DNA from: Hyphomonas sp.
GTDB lineage: Bacteria; Pseudomonadota; Alphaproteobacteria; Caulobacterales; Hyphomonadaceae
Length of the DNA stretch: 42,665 nt
NCBI GenBank assembly: GCA_013791775.1
Contig: VMTE01000009.1
Coordinates: 1-42,665 of the forward strand
Reading direction: 5' to 3'
Below the pieces are notes generated by a model. That model was not told the DNA's origin. It was given only the letters and a program-made list of their open reading frames with translations, and did no database searches. The position numbers and the translations under genes are program-made. Of this stretch, positions 16,300-23,468 are shown piece after piece (within the stretch, counting starts at the first letter, position 1; the number at the start of each line of letters is the position of its first letter).

Positions 16300-16535
16300 G
16301 CTATCTCCGGATCGAGCCAGTAGGCGTTGGCAGCAGCGATCGTGTTGAAATGCACTGCAACGATGTGGCTGATCTCGATCAGCAGCCCGGCATTCTGGTC
16401 ATAGTCGGATCGAAGGGATCTGCGAATGTCTGCATCTGGCTGGGTTGCCTTCACCGCCAACCGGGCCAGCCGGATGGCGAGGTTGAAGCCTGACAGCGGA
16501 TCGGGTGTGCGCAATGAAAAGACCTCGCCCGTCAT
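16296..16535 (-). CDS. Unknown small protein, 79 residues, in the protoglobin operon
   Basis: I do not recognise a family. The protein has no cysteine and no signal peptide and looks helical: FNLAIRLARLAVKATQP, then LLIEISHIVAVHFNTIAAANAYW. ATGA overlaps at both ends (16532-16535 with the upstream gene, 16296-16299 with the redoxin gene) show that it is a translated member of the operon and not a chance frame. It may be a partner subunit or adaptor for one of its neighbours; that is inference from the coupling only. Confidence 0.7.
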   Translation of the reverse strand: MTGEVFSLRTPDPLSGFNLAIRLARLAVKATQPDADIRRSLRSDYDQNAGLLIEISHIVAVHFNTIAAANAYWLDPEIA

Positions 16536-17290
16536 TGCACGTGACCCGGCAGGCTAAGGTCATCAGAGGCGATATCGAAAACATCGCGCACGCAGAGCAA
16601 GGGCGCATGCACATTGGCATTGACCTGCAAACCAGCCGTCACCGCATCAAACCGGACATCTTTCAGTTCGTATGCATCGGCAAACGGCACCCGTACAGCA
16701 ACAGCGGCTGCATCCATGGTCACTGGAATGTCGGGACTGTCGATCAGGATCGGCAAGCCGGGCCAGGTCGGTGGGACGCGTGGGCTCTCCCCTTCGGGGA
16801 TGTCTTTGACTTTGAGCGCGCCTGGTCCGCAAGCATCATCCGGCGCCAGCACCACCCAATGGCTGTGCCAGAGATAGCCATCATCGTCTTTGCTGCCGCT
16901 TGCGTCTTCATCATAGAGGGGCGTGTCGTCGAAGTCCGGATGGGCGGTGACAGCGAATGCGAGAATTCCCTGATCGGGCTCGAACCCGACTACGGATGAG
17001 TCCAAGGATGTCGGCCAGACGTATGAGAAGACCTCGGCAGAAGCAAGCGTTCCACGCGCTGTCGGGCGGGTATCGCCTGCTTTTCCCGACACATGCATGT
17101 GAAAGACGAGAGCATTCGAGTCCCGGGTGACGCGGGCATGCACGATATCAAAGTCGGCCATCGTCGCATCGGTTTCATCGTGTATCTCGCCTTCCTTGTT
17201 TTCATGAACATGGTGGCCGTGCCCGGCGACCGAACAAGCCGTGCTCAAGGTGGCGAGCGTGCCGAGGAGCACGAGTGAGTGCAAACGCAT
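16532..17290 (-). CDS. Exported (probably lipid-anchored) His-rich protein of unknown function
   Basis: A 252-residue protein. The leader MRLHSLVLLGTLATLSTAC ends in a lipobox-like STAC (Cys19; Ser at -3 is unusual). A histidine-rich stretch follows directly (GHGHHVHENKEGEIHDE), suggesting metal binding. The remainder looks beta-rich (FDIVHARVTRDSNALVFHMHV; YLWHSHWVVLAPDDACG) with two more cysteines and several His-containing strands. I do not recognise the family. It follows the protoglobin gene by 38 bases and is coupled to the 79-residue gene by ATGA. Periplasmic metal, haem or oxidant handling is a guess from composition and context. Confidence 0.75.
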   Translation of the reverse strand: MRLHSLVLLGTLATLSTACSVAGHGHHVHENKEGEIHDETDATMADFDIVHARVTRDSNALVFHMHVSGKAGDTRPTARGTLASAEVFSYVWPTSLDSSVVGFEPDQGILAFAVTAHPDFDDTPLYDEDASGSKDDDGYLWHSHWVVLAPDDACGPGALKVKDIPEGESPRVPPTWPGLPILIDSPDIPVTMDAAAVAVRVPFADAYELKDVRFDAVTAGLQVNANVHAPLLCVRDVFDIASDDLSLPGHVQ

Positions 17291-17328
17291 TTGATCTTTT
17301 CCCTGATGGTTGTGCTTCGATTGAAAAC

Positions 17329-17913
17329 TTAGAAGTCGCCGGCGATGACATAAGGCCGCGCCCAGAGGATGGCGTGCAGCCAGACAGACTTCGTCCAGGC
17401 TGCATGCATGGCGTCTACATCGTCTGGTGAGTTGCCAGACTTTGCGAGGAAAGGCCTGACCGTGACTGAAATCGGGATAGCGAGCGCGAGCAGCTGACTC
17501 ATGGGGATATGCGGCGCGGCGCTGACACTGTCTGTCTTGTTCTTGCCGATACGGTGATGACGCCTGCCGATTTCATCCTGCCAGGCGAGCCAGGCCGCGT
17601 CGAAGTCTGCTCTGCAGGTATCAAGGATCCACTGGCCGAAGCGTTTGCGAACGGCATCCAGATAAGGGCCGACGGGCTCACCGGTTTCAGTGGAGAAGTA
17701 GCGCAGCAAATGGGGATTGCTGCCGACGAAGCCGTACCAAACGTCAAGGATCGCCTCGACCTGCGGGGCCAGAACGTCATAGGCGCGTCGCAGGGCCGCG
17801 ACATCGTCGGGCCCGAACAGTAGTGAGGCTTTCAGTTCCTCGAAGTCCCGAAGAGATACTGGCGAAGGCGGCAGAGCCGGGTCGTTGAGGCGATAGCCGG
17901 GGATCGTTGTCAC
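17329..17913 (-). CDS. Protoglobin, single-domain haem protein
   Basis: A 194-residue globin of the protoglobin/globin-coupled-sensor family (PF11563). Diagnostic stretches are DVWYGFVGSNPHLLRYFS and DEIGRRHHRIGKNKTD; His120 (second of the pair) falls where the proximal haem ligand of archaeal protoglobin is placed. No signalling domain is attached, so it is more likely a ligand carrier or haem enzyme (O2, NO, CO or peroxide chemistry) than a one-protein sensor. GTG 17913 is chosen because AAGGAG lies six bases upstream and it gives the family length; the open extension to 17985 crosses the promoter and palindrome. First gene of the leftward operon. Confidence 0.87.
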   Translation of the reverse strand: MTTIPGYRLNDPALPPSPVSLRDFEELKASLLFGPDDVAALRRAYDVLAPQVEAILDVWYGFVGSNPHLLRYFSTETGEPVGPYLDAVRKRFGQWILDTCRADFDAAWLAWQDEIGRRHHRIGKNKTDSVSAAPHIPMSQLLALAIPISVTVRPFLAKSGNSPDDVDAMHAAWTKSVWLHAILWARPYVIAGDF

Positions 17914-17944
17914 GCAGGTCTCCTTGCGAGGAAGAGGAAAACTC

Positions 17945-17967
17945 GTTAGTATTGACTCAATACTAAC
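17945..17967. promoter_or_regulatory. Perfect palindrome (11-bp arms) in the marR-protoglobin divergent promoter
   Basis: GTTAGTATTGA and TCAATACTAAC flank a single central C. Candidate promoters on both strands have their -10 inside it: rightward TTGCGA (17924-17929), 17 bases, TAGTAT (17947-17952); leftward TTGACG (17985-17980), 17 bases, TATTGA (17962-17957). One bound MarR dimer would therefore shut off both the regulator and the operon. Site and arms are seen directly; the binding is inference. Confidence 0.8.
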
Positions 17968-17975
17968 AGGCTCAG

Positions 17976-18563
17976 ATGGCGTCAATGAAAAAGAGCGACT
18001 CGCTACTAATTTCTTCCGGCTTGCGCGCAGTCCACCTGATTGAGCGGCTCGGGCGATTGCTGCGTGCTGGTGATCATGCGGCCGGGCTCAACCCCGCCCA
18101 GGCCGAAGCACTGCGCTACCTTGCGCGGGCGAACCGGTTTTCGCGCACCCCGGCTGCACTTGCCGAATATCTCGGCTCCACGCGTGGGACGGTTTCGCAG
18201 ACCCTGCTTGCGCTTGAGGCGAAAGGGATGATTGACCGCAAGGCGAACGCCCGAGACGGCAGATCAATCATGCTGGAACTCACCCCTTCAGGAATGGAGT
18301 TTCTCGGCGACGACCCTGTTCGGATGATCGCAAGGGCAATTGACGCAGGCTCCGCCGCGTCGAGCCTGGCGGATGACCTGGAGGCGGGACTGCGAACATT
18401 TATAGCCGAGCGGGGCGGGAGGGCGTTCGGTGCCTGCCACACCTGCCGCCATTTTCGTTTGAATCAACGATCCGGCAATCATCCGCACCACTGTGCCTTG
18501 CTGGATGAACCCCTCAGCGATGCTGATAAGTCGATGATTTGCTTGGAACAGGCTGACGCTTAA
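17976..18563 (+). CDS. MarR-family regulator with four-cysteine C-terminal tail
   Basis: A 195-residue protein. The MarR winged helix covers about 15-145 (LNPAQAEALRYLARAN, then STRGTVSQTLLALEAKGMI as recognition helix, then RDGRSIMLELTPSG as wing). Beyond the usual MarR end is a tail with Cys154-x2-Cys157-x15-Cys173-x15-Cys189 and several histidines (CHTCRHF, HPHHCALL), able to hold zinc or an iron-sulfur cluster, or to act as a thiol switch. It probably represses itself and the divergent protoglobin operon through the palindrome at 17945. ATG 17976 has a modest AGG six bases upstream; ATG 17985 is also possible. Confidence 0.86.
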   Translation: MASMKKSDSLLISSGLRAVHLIERLGRLLRAGDHAAGLNPAQAEALRYLARANRFSRTPAALAEYLGSTRGTVSQTLLALEAKGMIDRKANARDGRSIMLELTPSGMEFLGDDPVRMIARAIDAGSAASSLADDLEAGLRTFIAERGGRAFGACHTCRHFRLNQRSGNHPHHCALLDEPLSDADKSMICLEQADA

Positions 18564-18755
18564 CGCCTGTCAGGCATCATACGCAGGAGCAGCGGAGAAC
18601 CGCCTGATCCATCGTGGCCGCTTAGTTAAGCTCCAACGACGATGTCGCCTTTCGGAGATAAATTGCCGGAGCAGCACCGCATGCGAGAGACAGCTATCGG
18701 CGCAAGAGCGGCCTTTGCAGTGGGCCGCCGGGTGACCGGATGGGCCGCGCACTGC
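18564..18755. other. Intergenic between marR and the convergent integrase gene
   Basis: No gene is supported in these 192 bases and no strong terminator with a T tract was seen. It lies between the cargo module and the integration module and may be an older recombination junction. Confidence 0.4.
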
Positions 18756-20234
18756 TCACTTCCCTGACCTTTGGCGAGGACCGAGATCGCGCGATAACAC
18801 CCCTGAAAGCTTGCCGCCCAACGCCCACTCCGGATTTTCCCGATCAAGTAACGCCATCACGCGAACATCATACGGATGCACAATCTTCAGGAGCTCATCC
18901 CTCCGATATTCCAACGATCCCCCGTCCCCGTAAACCGGCCTCGTCGTCTTGTGACCCATCAGCAAGCAGCGCAGGCCATAGTCGACATTGGCCTCCTGCA
19001 TGCGCTTCTCGAACGCGTGCCTCAGCGAATATATCTTATGATCAGGCGTCTCCAAGAGGCCGCGGTTGCGGAAGTTCTTCATCATGTTTGCCGAGAAAAG
19101 CTCGCCCTTGTCATAGTAGTGGGCAAATGCCCTCGGCGCCGCGCGCCTCGCCGCTTCCAGCGAAATGCCGACCAGCGGGATGTCACGCTCGGATGTGTCG
19201 GTCTTCACCTCCCGGTCATTCCGTGCCCGGATGGAAATATAAGGTACCGGCTCATCGATATGGAAATCCTCGACCCGCAGGTTGATGATCTCGCTCGGCC
19301 GGCAGCCGGTCTCGATCAACATCAGGGTGATGAGCTGAAGTTCCGGGCGCCATTTTCGGGTCGCCCCGGGCGCAAGGATCTTCTCCCGCACCCATTCGCT
19401 TGAGAAGGGCGGAACTTCGGTGCGCGTCTTTGCTTTGAAGTGCATATTGCGGAACGGGTTCGCCCGCTCTTCTTCCCCGACATGCTTGAAATAGTCAGTA
19501 TAGAGGGACCGGATATTGCCGATGTGCCGGTTTGCCGTATTGGGCGCGATGGCCTCTGCCTTGGGATCCTTCGGCTTCACCTGCCCGGCCCAGTGCTTCT
19601 GGTAGTCGAGGGCGAGTTCGCGGGTGATCTCTTCGAGGGGAATGTCGCCCGCGAAGTCGATGAAGTACTGGATGGAGGTTCGCTTGGTCTTCTCCCAGGC
19701 GGCCTGCTGGTTTGGCGATTTGTAGAGCTGCGCGTTGTAGGCAATTTCGCTGACGTAGATCTGGAAGGCCTCTGACACGGTCACCGTGGGTTTCGGCGCC
19801 CCGCCGAGCAGGGCTTCGGCGTCGCGCACCTTGGGTATCTCCTGAGGCCCAGCGCCGTGGTGGACGGCAAGAAGCCGGGCCAGCGCCTCCTCGATGGGCG
19901 CCGCCGTCGCGAGATGATCGATTGGCTGGTAAGTGAACCCGCTGGCAAGCGCCTTGACTGTGGCCATCCGGTAGCGACGGCGGACCGCGTCTCCGGCTTC
20001 CCGATTGGAAGCAGGGCCTGCCTCTTCGGCGATCAAGAGAGATGCCCAATAGTGGTCGTCCGCTTCAGCGAGGAGGTCGCGCTTGTGGCGTGCCTGCTCA
20101 AGGGAGGTTGTGCCCAGGGACTCCTTGATCCGCCGGCGCGTATCGAGACGCGCAAACCGTTCCGGGACCCGGCGGTTGTACCACCAGACCCGGCCTCTTT
20201 GCTCGAGGTAAGAATTGTCTTCGACGCGCTTCAT
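18756..20234 (-). CDS. int: Tyrosine recombinase (ICE integrase)
   Basis: A 492-residue site-specific recombinase that would insert and, with an excision factor, remove the ICE. An N-terminal arm and core-binding region (WWYNRRVPERFARLD; TKRTSIQYFIDFAGDIPLEEI in parts) precede the catalytic domain: Arg312 in TGCRPSEI, Tyr402-Ser-Leu-Arg405 in place of the usual HxxR, His428 in LMGHK and nucleophile Tyr435 in VYGDG. The His-to-Tyr change in box II is tolerated in some family members. Start ATG 20234 (MKRVEDNSYLEQRGRVWWY) is favoured by family pattern; ATG 20267 and 20246 are in frame upstream. It sits 135 bases from the tRNA-Asp 3' end, the usual arrangement. Confidence 0.9.
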   Translation of the reverse strand: MKRVEDNSYLEQRGRVWWYNRRVPERFARLDTRRRIKESLGTTSLEQARHKRDLLAEADDHYWASLLIAEEAGPASNREAGDAVRRRYRMATVKALASGFTYQPIDHLATAAPIEEALARLLAVHHGAGPQEIPKVRDAEALLGGAPKPTVTVSEAFQIYVSEIAYNAQLYKSPNQQAAWEKTKRTSIQYFIDFAGDIPLEEITRELALDYQKHWAGQVKPKDPKAEAIAPNTANRHIGNIRSLYTDYFKHVGEEERANPFRNMHFKAKTRTEVPPFSSEWVREKILAPGATRKWRPELQLITLMLIETGCRPSEIINLRVEDFHIDEPVPYISIRARNDREVKTDTSERDIPLVGISLEAARRAAPRAFAHYYDKGELFSANMMKNFRNRGLLETPDHKIYSLRHAFEKRMQEANVDYGLRCLLMGHKTTRPVYGDGGSLEYRRDELLKIVHPYDVRVMALLDRENPEWALGGKLSGVLSRDLGPRQRSGK

Positions 20235-20245
20235 GGCGCCGCCCA

Positions 20246-20278
20246 TTGGTCCACAATCTGGTCCCAATTTGGTCCACA
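20246..20278. repeat. Three TGGTCC repeats beside the attachment site
   Basis: TGGTCC occurs at 20247, 20259 and 20270; the outer two are in the identical 10-mer TTGGTCCACA (20246-20255 and 20269-20278). Spacing of 12 and 11 bases puts them on one face of the helix. Position between integrase start and tRNA 3' end suggests integrase arm or excisionase binding sites. Confidence 0.55.
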
Positions 20279-20368
20279 GATTCCGGCCATTTTAGGCAAC
20301 GAGATCCAAACGAATCCCGAAAATCCGTTTGAAATCAAGTGCTTATTGGGAGCCCATTTCGTGAGAAA

Positions 20369-20445
20369 TGGCGCGAGTGACGGGGCTCGAACCCGCGACC
20401 TCCGGCGTGACAGGCCGGCACTCTAACCGACTGAGCTACACCCGC
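20369..20445 (-). tRNA. tRNA-Asp (GTC), ICE integration target
   Basis: Read on the minus strand, a 77-base tRNA with acceptor stem GCGGGTG/CACTCGC (one G-T pair), anticodon stem CCGGC/GCCGG around loop CTGTCAC (anticodon GTC), T-arm GCGGGTTCGAGCCCC region, discriminator G and encoded CCA. Its 3' end faces the integrase, so the crossover site probably lies in the 3' half and the ICE extends to lower coordinates. A second copy of the 3' end is expected at the far end of the ICE, outside the window; none is seen inside it. Confidence 0.95.
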
Positions 20446-20633
20446 GTATTTTCTGGCCGCCCCTGCGGGCGAAGCGCCTCTCTAATCGTGTCGCCGGGCC
20501 GGGTCAAGCGCTGCTGTTGCGCGCCGTGCAGCGGTGTGCGTGGGCCAGAATACTGCCATTTATTCTTCATCTGCCATTCAAGCGACACAGTATTTGATCA
20601 TCTGCTATCGAGACCCAGAGAGGGATTCGGACC

Positions 20634-23468
20634 ATGAAGCGTATCGCCCTGATTGCAGGCGGAATTTTGATTGTTTTGATCGGCGGCGTCCTCACCGTCC
20701 CGTTCCTGATTCCGAAATCCGTGTACCGGGCCCAGATCGAGCGCGCCGCCGGCGAGGCGTTGCAGCGCAAGGTCACCCTCGACGGCGACGTGCGCCTGTC
20801 CCTGTTTCCCCGTATTGCCGCCAGTGTCGGCGGCATGAAGGTCGCCAACCCCGACGGGTTCGACGGGCACTACATGATCGAGGCGGGCGAACTGCGCGGC
20901 GCCGTGAAATGGGCGCCCCTGCTGTTCGGTCAGCGTGTGGAGGTGCATGAGCTTGCCTTCATCGACGCGTCCGTCTCGCTCGAGAAGAAGGCCGACGGGC
21001 AGACCAACTGGGTGCTCGAAGAGGCCGCGCCTGCCCAGCCCGGCGTCAAGGCGGGCGGCGGTTTCAACGGCGCGGTCGAGAACCTGCGCCTTGAGAATGC
21101 CAGCCTCACCTTCCGGGACGACGCCGCCGGCACCCGCTACGAGCTGCGCGAACTGGACCTGACGGCTGCGATGACCGCGCTCGACGCGCCGTTCAAGCTG
21201 GACGCCGAGGGTCTGTTCCAGGGCCAGCGCTTCGACATCGCCGCAACGCTGGACTCGCTCGACGCGGCGACCAGCGGCAAGCCGGCCAAACTCGATGCCA
21301 CCCTCGGCACGGCCTTCGTCAAGGCCCGCTATGACGGCGCCATCACGCTCGGCGATGTTCCGTCCCTCGACGGCGCCTTCGATGTCAGCTCCGAAGAAGT
21401 CAGTTCCCTGCTCGAGTATGCCCACATCGACGTGCCTTTCGACCTCTCGAAACTGGGCAAGATCAATGCCGAAGGCGATGTCGCCGGGGCGTTCGAAACG
21501 CTGGCAATCAACGTCAGGAAATTCACCCAGTCCTCGGACCTCGCGAAGACCAGCTTCACCGGCAAGATCAATCTGGGTCCGGCCCCGGCCATCGACGGCA
21601 GCTTCTCGTTCGACGCGCCAAAGATTGACGCACTGGCCAAGTTTGCGGCGCTCGACCTTCCGGTCAATGCCGCGCCGCTCGGCGCGCTGGATGTCGAGGG
21701 CACGCTGAAGGGTTCGCTGACCGAGCCCGCCCTCGCCTTCGAGAAACTGCGCGTCAAGGGCCCGCTCATCACGGCCAACTATGCCGGCGGCATTGCACTT
21801 GGCCCGGCGGCGCAACTCGGCGGCAAGCTCACCTTCGACACACCGAAAGCCGGCGAGCTCGCCCGCCAGCTCAACCTCGACCTGCCCGCCGCCCCGGCGC
21901 TGGAGAAAGTGCACTTCACCGGCAACCTGTCCGGCCCCGTTGATGCGCTCATGCTGACCGGCATCGACTTCAAGCATGACGGCGACTTGCTGAAAGCCAC
22001 CTATACCGGCGAGGTTGCGCTCGCCGCGCCCGGCGCCTTCAAGGGCAAGCTGACGGCCTCGAGCGAGAAGCTGCGCGACTTGCTGGCCGCCGCCGAGGTT
22101 GACCTCGAACCCGGCTCGACGCTGCAGACCTTCGCCGCTACCAGCGATGTCAGCGGCACCTTCACCAACATCGCCCTCAATGCGCTCGACCTGAAACTCG
22201 ACCAGATCAGGGCGACCGGTAATGCCGGCATCGACCTGACGGGGCCAAAGCCGCGCCTCACCGGCAAGCTCAACATGGGCGCGCTGGACCTGTCACCCTT
22301 CCTCGCGCCGGCCGACCAGAAAGCAAAGCCTGCCCAACCGCTGCAGGCCTGGAGCAAGGACAAGCTGGATCTCGCCGGCCTCTCGGCGGCCGACGCCGAC
22401 CTGCAGATCACCACGACCCAGATCACGCTCGGCAGCGTCAAGCTGACCGACGCCGCACTCACGGCGAAGCTGAAGGACGGCAAGCTCGCCGCCGACCTGT
22501 CGAAGTTCAAGGCGTTCGGCGGAAACTGGGAAGGCCGCATGACGGTCGATGCGACCTCGGCGGTTCCGGCGGTCGCCTTCGCGATGCAGGGTGACAGCGT
22601 CGCGATGTCGAACCTGCTCGGCACGCTCGCCGGCTTCGACAAGCTGGCCGGCACCGGCGCGTTCAAGGTGGACGCGGCGACCCGGGGCGACTCGCTGGAC
22701 GCGCTGATGCGCGGCCTGAACGGCGAAATCTCGACCAATCTCAACGAAGGGGCGCTCAAGGGTCTCAACGTCACGCAGATGGTGCGCAGCGCCCAATCGC
22801 TGCAACAGGCCCTCGCCACCGGCAAGCTGAACAGCATCGACTTCCGCAGCGTGCTGTCACCCACGGCGGAAACCGACTTCACCAGGTTCGACAGTGTACT
22901 GAAGATCCAGAACGGCGTTGCGACGGTGGACCTGCTGAAACTGATCAGCCCGGCCCTCGGCATTGACGGAACCGGCAGCATCGATATCGGCGGCCAGAAA
23001 CTGGATGTGCGCCTGGCCACCGCCATCGACAAGACGGGTCAGGGCGAGGGCGCCGTGATCCAGCTGAACGGCATTCCGGTGCCGGTGCGCCTGTCCGGCA
23101 GCTGGAACCAGCTGAAGGTCACGCCGGACTTTTCGGGCGTCCAGTCGGCGCTGGAAGCGGAGATCAAGGGGCGCCTGATCGATGAGATCACCGGCGGCGC
23201 GGGCGGCGACGCAGGCGGCGTACTTGGCGCGGTCCTCGGCATTCCGCCGCCGTCCGCCGATACTGGCACACCCGCCCCGGCGGACGGCGGCGAAGACACA
23301 GGTACGCCTGCCGAAGCGCCGCCGGCAAAGTCGCCGGAAGAGGAGCTGGAGGACGCCGCCATCGACGCGTTGGGCGGCCTGTTCGGGCGCAAGCCCAAGG
23401 CCAAGCCTGCCGATGACCCCGCCCCCGCGGCCCCGGCAGATCCGGCGCCGGAAGAGGCGACTCCCTAG
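20634..23468 (+). CDS. AsmA family envelope protein
   Basis: A 944-residue protein with one N-terminal membrane helix (about 3-26) and a long periplasmic part. RAQIERAAGEALQRKVTLDGDVRLSLFPRIAASV (quoted in outline) and the later LKGLNVTQMVRSAQSL / TDFTRFDSVLKIQNGVATVDLL region (again in parts) are AsmA hallmarks; repeated beta-strand modules lie between. AsmA-like proteins are thought to form lipid-transfer grooves between membranes and affect outer-membrane composition. The last 100 residues are rich in Ala, Pro and Glu and probably disordered. First chromosomal gene right of the ICE. Its TAG stop overlaps that of the convergent GGDEF-EAL gene in the bases CTAG (23465-23468). Confidence 0.88.
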   Translation: MKRIALIAGGILIVLIGGVLTVPFLIPKSVYRAQIERAAGEALQRKVTLDGDVRLSLFPRIAASVGGMKVANPDGFDGHYMIEAGELRGAVKWAPLLFGQRVEVHELAFIDASVSLEKKADGQTNWVLEEAAPAQPGVKAGGGFNGAVENLRLENASLTFRDDAAGTRYELRELDLTAAMTALDAPFKLDAEGLFQGQRFDIAATLDSLDAATSGKPAKLDATLGTAFVKARYDGAITLGDVPSLDGAFDVSSEEVSSLLEYAHIDVPFDLSKLGKINAEGDVAGAFETLAINVRKFTQSSDLAKTSFTGKINLGPAPAIDGSFSFDAPKIDALAKFAALDLPVNAAPLGALDVEGTLKGSLTEPALAFEKLRVKGPLITANYAGGIALGPAAQLGGKLTFDTPKAGELARQLNLDLPAAPALEKVHFTGNLSGPVDALMLTGIDFKHDGDLLKATYTGEVALAAPGAFKGKLTASSEKLRDLLAAAEVDLEPGSTLQTFAATSDVSGTFTNIALNALDLKLDQIRATGNAGIDLTGPKPRLTGKLNMGALDLSPFLAPADQKAKPAQPLQAWSKDKLDLAGLSAADADLQITTTQITLGSVKLTDAALTAKLKDGKLAADLSKFKAFGGNWEGRMTVDATSAVPAVAFAMQGDSVAMSNLLGTLAGFDKLAGTGAFKVDAATRGDSLDALMRGLNGEISTNLNEGALKGLNVTQMVRSAQSLQQALATGKLNSIDFRSVLSPTAETDFTRFDSVLKIQNGVATVDLLKLISPALGIDGTGSIDIGGQKLDVRLATAIDKTGQGEGAVIQLNGIPVPVRLSGSWNQLKVTPDFSGVQSALEAEIKGRLIDEITGGAGGDAGGVLGAVLGIPPPSADTGTPAPADGGEDTGTPAEAPPAKSPEEELEDAAIDALGGLFGRKPKAKPADDPAPAAPADPAPEEATP

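Noticed and set aside
17914-17985. Longer protoglobin starting at ATG 17985
   Set aside because: It would place coding sequence over the palindrome and the leftward promoter and lacks a ribosome site; GTG 17913 has AAGGAG and gives the family length.
20598-21977. Long minus-strand frame
   Set aside because: Antisense to the AsmA gene and full of Arg, Glu and Val stretches from codon bias; no domain or ribosome site.
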